A stretch of DNA of 64,000 nt from CAWHNT01 sp963830775 (GCA_963830775.1 CAWHNT010000037.1:62001-126000), one strand, 5' to 3'; shown: positions 43,841 through 55,831, counted from the stretch's first letter. The notes: generated by a model not told the origin, from the sequence alone. Made by a program: numbers and translations.

Positions 43841-45122
43841 TCAGGCAGCCGCCTTCAATGCCTGGTCGAGATCGGCGATGATGTCGTCCACCGTCTCCAG
43901 CCCGATCGACAGCCGGACCACATCAGGGCCGGCGCCGGCGGCCACCTGCTGCTCGGGCGTGAGCTGGCGGTGGGTGGTGGAGGCCGGATGGATGATCAGC
44001 GAGCGGGTGTCGCCGATATTGGCCACGTGCGAGATCAGGTTGCAGCCGTCGACCAGCTTCACCCCCATCTCGTAGCCGCCCTTCACACCGATCGTGAACA
44101 CCGAGCCCAGGCCATTCGGGCAGTATTTCTCGACCAAGGGGGTCCTGTTCTGCGGCAGGCGGGCGTAGCTCACCCAGGCCACCTGCGCGTGGTCCGCGAG
44201 CCAGGCCGCCACCTTGTCGGCGTTGGCGACATGGCGTTCCATCCGGAGAGGGAGCGTCTCCACGCCCTGCAGGATCAGGAACGCGTTGAAGGGCGAGAGG
44301 CAGGGGCCCATGTCGCGGAGCCCGATCGCCTTGTTGCGCACGGTGAGCGCGAAGTTGCCGAAGGTCTCGTGGAAGCGGAGCCCGTGATAGGCCTCGCAGG
44401 GCTCGGAGAGGTGCGGGAACTTGCCGTTGCTCCAGTCGAAGCGGCCGCCCTCGACGATCACGCCGCCGATCGAGTTGCCCTGGCCGCCCATGTACTTGGT
44501 GAGCGAGTGGACGACGATGTCCGCACCCCAGCGCAAAGGCTGGCACAGGACCGGGGTGGGCAGCGTGTTGTCGACCACGAGCGGGATGCCGGCCTGGTGC
44601 GCTATGGCGGCGATGGCCTCGAGGTCGGCCACGATCCCGTCCGGGTTGGAAGCGCTCTCGACGAAGAGCGCCTTGGTCCGCGCCGTGATGGCACGCTCGA
44701 AGTTCTTGGGATCGCGCGGGTCGACATAGTCGACGTGCCAGTCGAACTGCGGGAAGGTCTGCCGCATCTGGCTGATCGAGCCGCCATAGAGCTTCGAGGA
44801 CGAGACCAGATGGTCGCCCGGGCTCATCAGGTTGAGGAAGGTGAGGAACTGGGCGCTGTGGCCGGACGCCGTGCAGCAGGCGGCGGTCCCGCCCTCCAGG
44901 GCGGCGACCCGCTCCTCGAGCACCGAGACCGTCGGGTTGGTGAGCCGGCTGTAGATGTTGCCGAACTTCTGCAGGTTGAAGAGGGCCGCCGCGTGGTCGA
45001 CGTCGTCGAAGACGTAGGAGGTGGTCTGGTAGATCGGCACGGCACGCGCGCCCGTGGTCGGGTCGGGGGAGGCGCCGGCATGGATCGCCAGGGTCTCGAA
45101 TTCCGTACTTGCGGTCGCTCAT
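43841..45122 (-). CDS. metY: O-acetylhomoserine aminocarboxypropyltransferase (MetY-like), one frameshift near start
   Basis: A Cys/Met-metabolism PLP enzyme making homocysteine (or methionine) from O-acetylhomoserine and sulfide or thiol. The natural start appears to be MSDRKYG at 45122; one extra A near 45103 shifts the frame, after which ETLAIHAGASPDPTTGARAV and PIYQTTSYVFDDVDHAAALF run intact to 43841. PLP motifs: IVVHSLTKYMGGQGNSIGGV (Lys in SLTKY), VVDNTLPTPVLCQP, and SASNPDGIV. The 399-residue open part from the shift lacks only the first 20 residues. The shift may be a sequencing error. Confidence 0.9.
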
Positions 45123-45228
45123 CGGTCGCTCTCGTTGCAGCCACGCCCGCAGGCCCGATCCGGGGCGCCATTGGGCGCCGTGGCTACACCGAGGCGGACC
45201 CGGCAGTCCAGTAGGGCGGCGGCACGCG

Positions 45229-46475
45229 CAGGGCTGTTCAGTTCTGTGACTTGGGCAAGCCATAAGTGAGCAGGCGATCGAGGCTCAGGGCGTTGGTGTA
45301 GAGAGCCTCGCTGACGTTGCCGACACCATTGGCGCGCAGGATGTTGAGCGCGAACGAGCGCAGCCGGGCGACGATGCCGGGCTTGCGCCGGATGCGGCTG
45401 GCGTCCTCGCCGAGCGTGCGGTCGCGGACGTGGTGGTTGCGGTTCTCGATGCCCCAATGGCCGCGCACGGCAGCGGCCCAAGCTTGGGCGTCGAGCGGAA
45501 TTTGGCAGGCGTAGTAGGCGACCTCGCGCCGTTGCCGCCACAGGCCGGTGCGGGTATCCCGGCACAGGCTGCGGCGGGTGATGCGCGCGACGCAGGCGAT
45601 GAAGGGCCGCCAGTCGGGGTCGAGGCAATCGTCAACGGTGAAGACCTCGACCCGGCGATGCTCCTCGCGACCATGGGCGTGACGGTCGACGGTGTCGAGG
45701 TGATCGATCGCGGGCTGGGCTTCGCCCAAGGCGACCAAAGCGTCATGCAGGCGCGGCTGGTTGTCCTTGACGCGCACCAGGAGCGCGTTGCCGGTCGCGG
45801 CCGCGGCGGCGAAGGTTTTTTTGGCAGTGCAGGGCGTCGGCCGTGAACAGGACGCCGTGCAGGCCCAGCTGCTCGATCAGCGCCTGGGCCGCCGCGACCT
45901 CGTCGCCCTCGGCGATCTCCTGATGGGCCAGGATGAGCGCCGCCTCGCTGGCGAACGCGCTGAGCACCTGGGTGGCGGCTTGATCGTCCAGGTGGTCGAA
46001 GCTGCCCCGCAGCGTCTTGCCGTCCAGCGCGATGACCCGCCGCCCCGGTGCGGTGCTGACGTCACCAAGATGCTGGGCGTGGCGGCGGAAGGCGGCCTCG
46101 ATCGCGGCCGGGTCGAGCGCGTGCAAGAGGGCACGCAGCGTGTTGACCGCTGGGGCGCGGCGGAAGCGGGCGCCGAAGGTCACGTTCAGCCGCTCGCGAT
46201 GCACGCCGATGAACAGGCGGATGCGGCGGTAGGAGGTGGCGCCGGCCAGGACGGCCAGCACTGTAAACAGCAGCAAGGGGGCAAGGCCGTAACGCTGTCC
46301 TTGGCGGCGGCGCGGATCGGGGATCTGTTCCAGGGCGGCGAGCAGGCCGGCGAACGGCACCATGGCGGCCTCCGGTGCGAGGGCTTTGGCCCTCAACGGC
46401 CCAGCCGCGCCGACGGTCTCGCGGCCGCAAACCTCGCCCTCACAGGCCGCTCATGCCCAGAACCGAACAGCCCTG
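45229..46475 (-). mobile_element. ISAs1-family element (frameshifted transposase)
   Basis: About 1247 bp between inverted repeats CAGGGCTGTTCAGTTCTGT (left, 45229) and CAGGGCTGTTCGGTTCTGG (right, inverted, ending 46475). Inserted about 100 bp upstream of metY. No clear target duplication was found. Confidence 0.82.
45238..46396 (-). pseudogene. ISAs1-family transposase with +1 frame change at A7
   Basis: The N-terminal half (LLAALEQIPDPRRRQGQRYG, VIALDGKTLRGSFDHLDDQA, GVLFTADALHCQKN) carries the first two Asp. The C-terminal half (VRVKDNQPRLHDALVALGEA, VRGHWGIENRNHHVRDRTLG) carries the Glu. They join in the +1 frame at a run of seven A in the mRNA sense (CCAAAAAAACC near 45815); with eight A the protein reads HCQKKTFAAAAA. 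Could be a true deletion, a homopolymer error, or a transcriptional slippage site. Confidence 0.85.
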
Positions 46476-46664
46476 GGCCTGGTGGTACAATCTGCAAAGG
46501 CATACCGGGCACAAACAGGCTATCAGTAGAGAAAGAAGCACTCTCGCGAGCTGGCTCTGTATAGATGTGAATGATAAGTGCGATAAGGTTAAACCTGAGT
46601 AGCCTGGAGAAGCAGCAACTTTGCTCTATCTGCTCAGCGGGTTAGATTTCGCTGGGAGGTGGGT

Positions 46665-47595
46665 ATGGCGGGAAAGCTGGCGTCGCAGGTGCGGGGCTTG
46701 AGCGAGGCGCAGTTCGGCGAGGCTTACGGGACCGAGGAGCAGTGCCGGGCGGTGGTGGAGAAGCTGCGCTGGCCGGCTGGCTTCGTCTGCCCGGTCTGCG
46801 GTGGCTGTGAGGGCACGCGATTGAGCACGCGGCCGAAGATCCAGTGCCGGGCCTGCCGGCACCAAGTCTCGCTCACCGCGGCACCATCTTCCACGCCACC
46901 AAGCTGCCGCTGACCAGCTGGTTCCTGGCGATGTGGCTGATCACGACCGCGAAGAACGGGATCAGCTCGGTAGAGCTCGGGCGCCGGCTCGGGATCAAGC
47001 AGACCAACGCCTGGGCCATGAAGCAGAAGATCATGGCGGTGATGGCGGGGCGCGAGGACAAGAAAGCGCCTGGATGGCCGGGTCGAGATGGATGACGTCT
47101 ATCTGGGCGGGCATAGGCCGGGGAAGCGGGGCCGTGGTGCCGCCGGCAAGCAGCCCTTCGTGGCGGCAGTATCGACCAGTGATGACCGCCGCCCACGCAA
47201 GATCAAGCTCCTGCCGGTCAAGGGCTTCCGCAAGAAGGAGGTCAAGAAGCTTGTGGCCAAGCACCTGGCTTCGACCAGCCGGCTCGTGACCGATGGGCTG
47301 CGCTGCTGGACCGCGCGGCCGAGGCCGGGCTGGAGCACACCGTGATCGTAACCGGCAGCGGCAAACGGGCCGCCCAATGGTCACCGTTCAAGTGGGTCAA
47401 TACCACTCTGGGCAAGTCAAGGCCGCGATCACCGGCACGTACCGTCACGTCAGCCCCGAGCATGCCGGCCGTTATCTCGCCAGCGTGCCTGGCGCTGCAA
47501 CCGAGCCTTCCGAGCTCACGAGCCTGATCCCGCGCCTAGTCCACAGCGCCGTCAGGACCGCCCCGCTGCCTTACCACCAGCTCGTCACCAGCTGA
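46665..47595 (+). pseudogene. IS1595-family transposase, multiply frameshifted
   Basis: It starts MAGKLASQVRGLSEAQFGEA with GGGAGGTGGGT as RBS. The zinc-ribbon FVCPVCGGCEGT, IQCRACRHQVSLTA is followed, after a shift, by GTIFHATKLPLTSWFLAMWL and ELGRRLGIKQTNAWAMKQKI, then VEMDDVYLGGHRPGKRGRGA (catalytic Asp, Glu-type motif of ISXO2-like elements). The C-terminal YRHVSPEHAGRYLASVPG is in a further frame. At least three indels. Clear inverted repeats were not found. Confidence 0.82.
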
Positions 47596-47692
47596 CGATG
47601 CTGGCTACTTCAGGTCTCACTGATGCGGTGTCGATGAAGTGAATGGATGATGCTATCTGATCGGTCCCTGGCATTGCGAAACATCATGAAGA

Positions 47693-47734
47693 TTGCAAGA
47701 GCAATAATTAAAAACATTCCGCTTGCTCTTGCAG
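47693..47734. promoter_or_regulatory. Inverted repeat in A/T-rich leader upstream of groEL paralog
   Basis: GCAAGAGCAA (47695-47704) and TTGCTCTTGC (47723-47732) are exact inverted copies with an 18-bp A/T-rich spacer; including one mismatch the arms extend to 13 bp. The region 47600-47760 is noticeably richer in A/T than the surroundings and probably contains the promoter. It is not the HrcA CIRCE sequence. Confidence 0.4.
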
Positions 47735-47876
47735 TCCGGTGAGATGCAACTTGAGAAGCTTCGCCCGGCGCACGGTCGGGCAAGCTCACAGGGCCGTTGG
47801 AGCTCTGGAATAAATTCAGGTTCGCCGCGGGCCAGTTGTGAGCAGGTGGTCGGCCGGCGAACGGGACAGCACCACC

Positions 47877-49513
<1,637 letters not shown>

Positions 49514-49589
49514 GCCCGGCGAGGTCGGCCCGCATCGTCCCGGCAGGTCCGGGCTTCCTGAAGCATCACAACAGCGACGGAGAGGCATC

Positions 49590-50006
49590 ATGAGCACGCA
49601 GCAAAGCATGGGGCAGCGCTGGGAAGCCGCCCGCCCGACCAAGACCCTGACCTTCTGGTCGTGCGTGGCGTGCGTAGCGGCGACGATGGTCGTCGGCTTC
49701 ACCTGGGGCGGCTGGACCACCGGCGGCACGGCGCAGGCCATGGCCAAGGAGGCGGCGACCGGGGCCCGCCAGGAGCTTGCGGCGGCGGTCTGCGTGGATC
49801 GCTTCACGACCGGAAGCGATGCCACGGCGCAGCTCGCCACGCTCAAGGGCATGGGCAACAGCTGGGACCGCGGCACGTTCGTGGAGAAGGGCGGCTGGGC
49901 GGTCATGCCCGGCCCCAAGGCAGCCGAGGCCGCCAGCAAGGTGGCGCGGCTGTGCGCCGATCAGCTGGCCCTGTCGCCAGCAGGACCCACGGCATCGGCA
50001 CAATAG
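49590..50006 (+). CDS. Membrane-anchored protein of unknown function
   Basis: A 138-residue protein with one N-terminal span (FWSCVACVAATMVVGFTWGG) after a basic RWEAARPTKT segment. Then comes a periplasmic domain with Cys in AAVCVDRFTTGSDATAQLAT and VARLCADQLA. The segment LKGMGNSWDRGTFVEKGGWA recalls small alphaproteobacterial hypothetical proteins. GGAGAGG precedes ATG 49590. It follows the groEL paralog by 76 bp. Confidence 0.68.
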   Translation: MSTQQSMGQRWEAARPTKTLTFWSCVACVAATMVVGFTWGGWTTGGTAQAMAKEAATGARQELAAAVCVDRFTTGSDATAQLATLKGMGNSWDRGTFVEKGGWAVMPGPKAAEAASKVARLCADQLALSPAGPTASAQ

Positions 50007-50076
50007 GCCCCGAAGGCGAGATGGGCGGCGTGCGCGGCGATGGCAGCCGTGCGCGCCGGAACTCCGGAGGAGCGGC

Positions 50077-50346
50077 ATGGTCCAGCAGCGTACCAGCAGC
50101 CGGCCGGTGACGTTCCTTCGGCCGTTCACGCTGCGCGGCGTCGACGGGGTTCAGCCACCCGGGACCTACACGGTCGAGACCGAGGAGGAGCTGATCGAGG
50201 GCCTGTCCTTCCCCGCCTATCGGCGCAAGGCCACCGTCATGCTCCTGCCCGCCTTGGAGTCCGCCAGAACCGGCTCGCGCCAGATCGCCACGATCGACCC
50301 GCTGGAGCTGCAGGCGGCACAGGCCCGCGACAGGACCGACGGCTAG
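50077..50346 (+). CDS. Small protein of unknown function
   Basis: An 89-residue soluble protein: TFLRPFTLRGVDGVQPPGTY then TVETEEELIEGLSFPAYRRK, TVMLLPALES, QIATIDPLELQAAQARD. CGGAGGAG lies 7 bp before ATG 50077. The ordered FLRPFxLxGxDxxxPxGxYxVETEEE pattern occurs in short alphaproteobacterial conserved proteins, but no function is known. It may be co-transcribed with 49590. Confidence 0.68.
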   Translation: MVQQRTSSRPVTFLRPFTLRGVDGVQPPGTYTVETEEELIEGLSFPAYRRKATVMLLPALESARTGSRQIATIDPLELQAAQARDRTDG

Positions 50347-50421
50347 AGCCGCCGGCAGGTCCGACGCCTGGGCCGTGTCGCCAGAGCGGGTGCCCTCGGC
50401 CGCCGCCGTCCGCTTCCGCCT

Positions 50422-51159
50422 TCAACCGTCGATACCCATCCACGCCAGCAAGGACCGTAGGTCCGGCACTTCCAGGTCCGGGGCCTCGGTGAGCAGCCGC
50501 GCGGAGCGGCCGTGCCGGCGCACCCAGACCGTGGCGCAGCCGAGCCGTCGCGCCGGCGGGACCTCCGAGGCGCCCTCCGCGACGTGCGCGATCGTGTCCG
50601 GTGCCACCCCGAGGCGGCGGATCGCCTCCTCGAAGATCGGGGAGGATGGCTTGTAGGAGCCGACCTGCTCGGCGGTCACGACGTGATCGAAGTCCACGCC
50701 GAGCCGCTGGGCGGTCGCGGCGAACAGGTCGTCGTCGATGTTCGAGACGACCGCGAGCCGGTAGCGGCCCTTGAGCGCGCGCAGCACCCCGACCGTATCA
50801 GGGAAGGGCTTCCAGGTCGGGAGCGACCACGCCAGCAGGTCCCGCTCCGCGACCCCGACCGGGAAGCCGAAGCGCCGCCCGAAGCCCTCGACCACGCCGG
50901 CGAGCACCGCCCTGTAGGGCCGGTAGGGTGGCTCGCAGAGTTCCGCGTCGATGTCCTGGAAGGCCTGGATGATCTCGTCGTCGGAGAGCGTGACCCCGTG
51001 CCTGGCCAGCAAGGGGCGCAGGGCCTCGATCGCTCCCGCCTCCCAGTCGATCAGGGTGCCGTAGCAGTCGAAGGTGAGGGCGGTCACACGGGCGAGATCG
51101 GGGAATGTCACGCCGAACGGCCTCGCAGGAAGCCTATCGTCACCCCGCCTCCATACCAT
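50422..51159 (-). CDS. HAD-superfamily hydrolase, haloacid dehalogenase type II-like
   Basis: About 229-245 residues depending on start (GTG 51111 at VTFPDLARVTALTFDCYGTL is likely; a longer ATG is at 51159). HAD motifs: I, TFDCYGTLIDWE with nucleophile Asp; II, AVVSNIDDD; III, Lys in SYKPSSPIFEEAIRRLG; IV, HVAEGASEVPPAR, where the usual Asp pair (GDxxxxD) is replaced by Glu residues. Related enzymes dehalogenate 2-haloacids or dephosphorylate small metabolites; substrate unknown. Confidence 0.85.
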   Translation of the reverse strand: MVWRRGDDRLPARPFGVTFPDLARVTALTFDCYGTLIDWEAGAIEALRPLLARHGVTLSDDEIIQAFQDIDAELCEPPYRPYRAVLAGVVEGFGRRFGFPVGVAERDLLAWSLPTWKPFPDTVGVLRALKGRYRLAVVSNIDDDLFAATAQRLGVDFDHVVTAEQVGSYKPSSPIFEEAIRRLGVAPDTIAHVAEGASEVPPARRLGCATVWVRRHGRSARLLTEAPDLEVPDLRSLLAWMGIDG

Positions 51160-51217
51160 ACGGCTGACTTGGGGCTACCCGGCCTGATCCCATCCGGGCG
51201 AGGTGACGATCAGGACC

Positions 51218-51310
51218 ATGCTGAGCGAGGCGATGTGGGGCCGCCTCGCGCCCCTGCTGCCGCCCTCGCCTCCATCGTGCTCTGGTTACGCACGTTTGGC
51301 GACACGGCCT
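51218..51310 (+). pseudogene. Scrap of IS5-type transposase N-terminus
   Basis: About 30 codons, MLSEAMWGRLAPLLPPSPPS, match the first residues of IS5-like transposases (LSxxxWxRLxPLLP). Nothing further is recognisable before the stop at about 51310. A remnant, listed with low confidence. Confidence 0.35.
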
Positions 51311-51370
51311 AGCACTACCTGCCACGTTCTGCCGAGTTGAGCGTTTTCTGGCGAGATCCGCTAACGGCGG

Positions 51371-52700
51371 ATGAGCGCCATGGAGGAGAGGTTGGCGGAA
51401 GGCTGGGGGGCGGAGCTGGAACGCTGGGTCGCGCCGTTCCGGGCGCGGCTGCGGAGCGAGGCGCAGCGTCACTGGGCACCCTGCTACCTGGAGAGCTTGA
51501 TCCTGCCGGGTGAACGTAAGAGCGCCGAGCCGATGGCGACACGCGTGGCACCTGCCGACACCCAGCAGCTGCAGGACTGCGGCCCGACCTCGCGCTGGCC
51601 GACCGCGCGGCCGGAGGAGGAGCTGGTCAAGACTGCGGACCGGCTCGAGGGCTGACGCGACGCCGTGCTGGTCGATGGGCGACCCGGCGCTGGTGAAGCA
51701 GGGCCGGCACTCGATAGGCGAGAAGCGGCAGTACTGCGGCCAGCTTGGCAATCGGGCAAACTGCGAGGCGCTGGTCTCGCTGACGCTGGCCAGGGCCGAG
51801 GTGCCGGTCTGTGTTGGCCTGCGCCTCTTCCTGCCCGAGGACTGGTGCACCGATGCCGGGCGGTGCACGGCCGCGGGCGTGCTCGAGGCGATCGGCCTCC
51901 GTCGGAAGTGGCAGATCGCGCTCGACGAGATCGACCGCGTGCTGGCGTCAGGCGCACGCTTCGGGAGCGTGCTGGCCGAGGCCGAATATGGCAAGGCGGC
52001 CTTGTTCCGCGGCGGGTGGCGAACGGCAGATCGCTGTTGTGGTCGGCATCATGCCGACGCAGAAGGTCTACCCCGCCGACGTGAAGCTCGCTGTTCCTGA
52101 GCGCAAGGCAACCGGCCGCCCGCGCAGGCACCCCATACCTTCGGCTGCAAGCGTGAGCGTCACCGAGCTGATCGAAGCCCAGCCGGAAACGTTGCGCTCG
52201 ATCACTTGGCGCACCGGGATCAAGGGGCCGCTCAAGGCCGCGTTCGCAGCACGCCGGGTCCGCGTGGCCGATGGGCCAGTTGCTACAGGCGGCTAGCACC
52301 TTCCGGCGAGGAGGTGCGGCTAGATCGGCGAGCACCGCGCGACCGGCGAGCGCAGGTGCTACCTGTGCAATCTCCAGCCGATGCCTCGCTCGAGAGCTGG
52401 CCGCGCTGATCACGGCGCGGTAGACGTGCGAGCTGATGGACGAGCTGATGACGGACGAGTCGGGGTGGATCACGTCGAGGGTCGGGGCGGGCGCGGCCTG
52501 CATCACCATGTCTCCTGCGAGCTCGTCTTCGCCTCCTCCAGACGTGGCCGGGCGCGAGAAGCGCTCCTACCCGGCCCGAGCTCGGGCCGCCCCGAGCCCG
52601 CGCCTGCGCGCTATCCGGCGGAGAGGCGTGGACGCTCTGAACCGCGTCCTCCTGGATGCCCGGGCTGCCGGCAGCGCTTCGACAACGACCTCCGGCTTTG
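51371..52700 (+). pseudogene. IS701-family transposase remnant
   Basis: It begins MSAMEERLAEGWGAELERWV and shows the IS701 family order in changing frames: LILPGERKSAEPMATRVAPA; DPALVKQGRHSIGEKRQYCG; NRANCEALVSLTLARAEVPV; GLRLFLPEDWCTD; FGSVLAEAEYGKAALFR; PTQKVYPADVKLAV; WRTGIKGPLKAAFAARRVRV; and near the end DHVEGRGGRGLHHHV. At least five frame changes and some missing segments make it inactive. It fills the space between the HAD gene and the second TRAP operon. Confidence 0.78.
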
Positions 52701-52895
52701 ATCGTGGCAGGGTTGTGTTACTCACTCCGCTCGAGGCTGAGCCCTGCCCTATGACCCGGGCTCGCTGAGACTTCACAAGCCGCCGGTCCCGCTCCACAAC
52801 TGCCGCAGCACCGCGAGGCGACGGACAGGGGATCGGATGGCGACGGGCTCCGCAGCACCAGGCATCTCCACGACCGCCCGAAGCACCTCCTCGCG

Positions 52896-53420
52896 GTGAC
52901 CCGTCCGCTGCCGAGGGCGGTGAGGCTCTACGTCCGCTACGTCGATGCGGTGAGCCATGCCGTCGGCCGGGTGGTGATGTACCTGATCGTGGTGATGATC
53001 GGGCTGCTCCTCTACACGGCCCTGGCCCGCACCCTGTTCCAGATGCCGCTCGCCTGGGGCGTGGAGATGGCCCAGTTCCTGCTGGCCGCCTACTACCTGC
53101 TGGGCGGCGGCTACTCGATGCAGCTCGACGCGCATGTGCGGATGGACCTGCTCTACTCGCGCTGGACCCCGCGCCGGCAGGCCTTCACCGACTCGCTGAC
53201 CGCCTTCTGCCTCGTCGGCTACCTCACCGTGCTGCTGATCGGCGGCATCTCGAGCACGAAGTACGCGATCGATTACGGGCAGAAGAACTATTCGGCCTGG
53301 GCGCCGCCCCTGGCGCCGATCAAGGTGATCATGACGGCCGGCGTCCTGCTCATGCTGCTGCAGGCGGTCTCGATCTTCTTCAAGGACCTGGCACGCGTGC
53401 GCGGCGAGAACCTGGCATGA
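52896..53420 (+). CDS. dctQ: TRAP transporter small permease (DctQ), second locus
   Basis: A 174-residue protein with four spans (VVMYLIVVMIGLLLYTALAR, VEMAQFLLAAYYLLGGGYSM, DSLTAFCLVGYLTVLLIGGI, PIKVIMTAGVLLMLLQAVSI). LDAHVRMDLLYSRW is the DctQ loop. GTG 52896. The stop overlaps dctM by 4 bp (ATGA). Confidence 0.88.
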   Translation: MTRPLPRAVRLYVRYVDAVSHAVGRVVMYLIVVMIGLLLYTALARTLFQMPLAWGVEMAQFLLAAYYLLGGGYSMQLDAHVRMDLLYSRWTPRRQAFTDSLTAFCLVGYLTVLLIGGISSTKYAIDYGQKNYSAWAPPLAPIKVIMTAGVLLMLLQAVSIFFKDLARVRGENLA

Positions 53421-54740
53421 GCTACGAGCTCATCGCCGGCATCATGTTCTCCGGCATGATGCTGATGCTGCTGACGGGGCAGCGCGTCTTCGGGGCGATC
53501 GGGTTCGTGGGTGCGGCCGCCGCCGTCCTGCTCTGGGGCGACGGCGGCGTGGAGATGCCGTTCAACGCCGCCTTCACCGTGCTCAACTGGTACCCGCTGC
53601 TGACCCTGCCCGTCTTCGTCTACATGGGCTACATGCTGTCGGAGTCGGGCATCGCCGACGACCTCTACCGCATGTTCCATGTCTGGTCGGGCGGCCTGAA
53701 CGGCGGGCTCGCGATCGGCACCATCGGCCTCATGGTCATCATCTCGGCCATGAACGGGCTCAGCGTCGCCGGCATGGCGATCGGCGCCACCATCGCCCTG
53801 CCTGAGATGCTCCGGCGCGGCTACGACAAGCTCATGGTCTCGGGCGTGATCCAGGCCGGCAGCTCGCTGGGCATCCTGATCCCGCCCAGCGTGGTGCTCG
53901 TCCTCTACGGGATGATCGCCCGTGCCCCCATCGGCCATCTCTGGCTGGCCGGCGTGCTGCCCGGCCTGCTGTTGGCCGGCGCTGTTCATCGCCTACATCG
54001 CCATCCGCTGCCGGCTGCAGCCGCACCTCGGCCCGGCCATGCCCGAGGCCGAGCGCAATGTGGGCTGGGCCGAGAAGTTCCGGCTGCTCAGCGCCGGCAT
54101 CCTGCCGCTCATCATCTTCGTCACCATGATGGGCCTGTTCATCACCGGCACCACGAGCCTGGTCGAGAGCTCGGCCGTCGGTGCAGTGGCCGCCACCCTC
54201 GCTGCCCTGGTCAGGGGCCGCCTCACCTTCGCGGTGATGGAAGCCACCATCCGGCAGACGCTCGCCATCAGCTGCATGTTCCTGTGGATCATCCTGGCGG
54301 CCTTGTGCTTCGGCGCCGTGTTCGACGGCCTGGGTGCCGTGCGCTCGATCGAGCGGCTGTTCCTGGACGAGCTGGGCCTCCGGCCCTGGCAGGTGCTGGT
54401 GCTCATGCAGCTCTGCTACATCGTGATGGGGATGTTCCTCGACGACACCGCGATGCTGGTGATCGTGGCCCCGCTCTTCATCCCGCTGGTGAAGGCGCTG
54501 GGCTTCGACCTCGTCTGGTACGGTGTCCTCTACACCATCACCTGCCAGATCGCGTACCTGACCCCGCCCTTCGGCTACAACCTGTTCCTGATGCGGGCGA
54601 TGGCGCCCAAGGACTACACGCTGGCCGACATCTACCGCTCGGTGGTGCCGTTCGTGGGCCTGATGATCGTCGGCCTGGCGATCGTCACCGCGTTCCCGCA
54701 GATAGCACTCTGGCTGCCGCAGCAGGTCTACGGCCGATGA
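53417..54740 (+). pseudogene. dctM: TRAP transporter large permease (DctM), second locus, one frameshift
   Basis: It starts MSYELIAGIMFSGMMLMLLT. Motifs are LTLPVFVYMGYMLSESGIAD, GSSLGILIPPSVVLVLYGMI, and after a single extra base near 53980 the rest runs FIAYIAIRCRLQPHLGP through CQIAYLTPPFGYNLFLMRAM to VYGR at 54740. One base corrected gives a normal 440-residue DctM. Likely forms a transporter with the DctQ before it and the DctP after it. Confidence 0.88.
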
Positions 54741-54781
54741 CCGTCTGACATCCACCGTCAACAGGGGAAGGGGAGAGAGCG

Positions 54782-55825
54782 ATGACGAGCAAGCGCGGGT
54801 TCCTGGCCGGTGCCGGGATCGCGGCCGCCGGTGCGGCCACGCTGGCCGCACCCAACGTGGTGCGCGCCCAGTCGCCGATCCGCTGGCGGCTGCAGACCTA
54901 TGCCGGGCCGGCCCTGGCCGAGCACGTGATCAAGCCCTCGATCGACGCCTTCAACAAGGCCGCCAACGGCGAGATGCAGATCGAGCTCTACACCTCCGAC
55001 CAGCTGGTCCCCCAGGGCGAGCTGTTCCGGGCGGTGCAGCGCGGCACGCTCGACGCCGCCCAGAGCGACGACGATTCGATCGCCTCGCCGGCCGACGTCG
55101 CGATCTTCGCCGCCTATTTCCCCTTCGCCTCGCGCTACTCGCTCGACGTGCCCACGCTCTGGCACTGGTACGGGCTGAACGAGATCTGGAAGGAATCCTA
55201 CCAGCAGATCGAGGGGGTTACCTGGCTCAGCACGGGCTCCTGGGACCCCTGCAACGTCGCCAGCACCAAGCCCATCCGCAGCCTCGCCGATCTCAAGGGC
55301 CTGCGCCTCTACACCTTCCCGACCGGCGGCCAGTTCCTGAGCCGGTTCGGCGTGGTCCCGGTGACGCTGCCCTACGCGGACGTGCAGGTGGCGATGCAGA
55401 CCGGCGAGCTCGACGGGGTCTGCTGGTCCGGCACCACCGAGGTCCACACCGTGGGCTGGGCCGACGTGACCAAGTACTACCTCACCAACAACGTCTCGGG
55501 CGCCTGGGCCGGCTCCTACTTCGCCAACACGGAGAAGTGGAACGCGGTCCCGGAGCACCTCAAGACGCTGTTCCAGCTGTGCATGGACAGCTCCCACTAC
55601 TACCGGCAGCACTGGTACTGGTGGGGCGAGGCGCACTACCGGACCGAGGGCAAGCTGGAGCTGACCACCATCCCGCAGGAGGAGTGGAAGCAGGTCGAGG
55701 AAGAGGCGCTCAAGTTCTGGGACGAGATCGCCCAGCGCAGCGAGCGTGCGGCCAAGATCGTGGCCATCCTCAAGGCCTACCGCGCCAAGATGGAGAAGGC
55801 GGGGCCGCCCTACCGCTACACCTGA
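54782..55825 (+). CDS. dctP: TRAP transporter substrate-binding protein (DctP, TAT-exported)
   Basis: A 347-residue protein with a twin-arginine-like leader (TSKRGFLAGAGIAAAGAATL; a single Arg here) and cleavage near VRAQ. GGGAAGGGGAGAG precedes ATG 54782. DctP motifs: MQIELYTSDQLVPQGELFRA, LKGLRLYTFPTGGQFLSRFG with the substrate-binding Arg, and GELDGVCWSGTTEVHTVGWA. Related to binding proteins for keto- or hydroxy-acids (TakP/mannitol-chloroaromatic group). Last gene of the TRAP operon, convergent with a LysR gene 7 bp away. Confidence 0.92.
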   Translation: MTSKRGFLAGAGIAAAGAATLAAPNVVRAQSPIRWRLQTYAGPALAEHVIKPSIDAFNKAANGEMQIELYTSDQLVPQGELFRAVQRGTLDAAQSDDDSIASPADVAIFAAYFPFASRYSLDVPTLWHWYGLNEIWKESYQQIEGVTWLSTGSWDPCNVASTKPIRSLADLKGLRLYTFPTGGQFLSRFGVVPVTLPYADVQVAMQTGELDGVCWSGTTEVHTVGWADVTKYYLTNNVSGAWAGSYFANTEKWNAVPEHLKTLFQLCMDSSHYYRQHWYWWGEAHYRTEGKLELTTIPQEEWKQVEEEALKFWDEIAQRSERAAKIVAILKAYRAKMEKAGPPYRYT

Positions 55826-55831
55826 TCCATC

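Noticed and set aside
40120..45200. Large plus-strand frames opposite the stressosome and metY genes
   Set aside because: They are shadows of the minus-strand genes, with low-complexity Arg/Gly/Ala content and no recognisable domain.
45815..45825. Canonical -1 programmed ribosomal frameshift (A AAA AAC) in the ISAs1 transposase
   Set aside because: The downstream half lies in the +1 frame, which a -1 slip would not reach; only an added base (transcription slippage or a sequence error) fits.
47693..47734. CIRCE element for HrcA upstream of the groEL paralog
   Set aside because: The inverted repeat is GCAAGAGCAA-N18-TTGCTCTTGC and does not match TTAGCACTC-N9-GAGTGCTAA in sequence or spacing.
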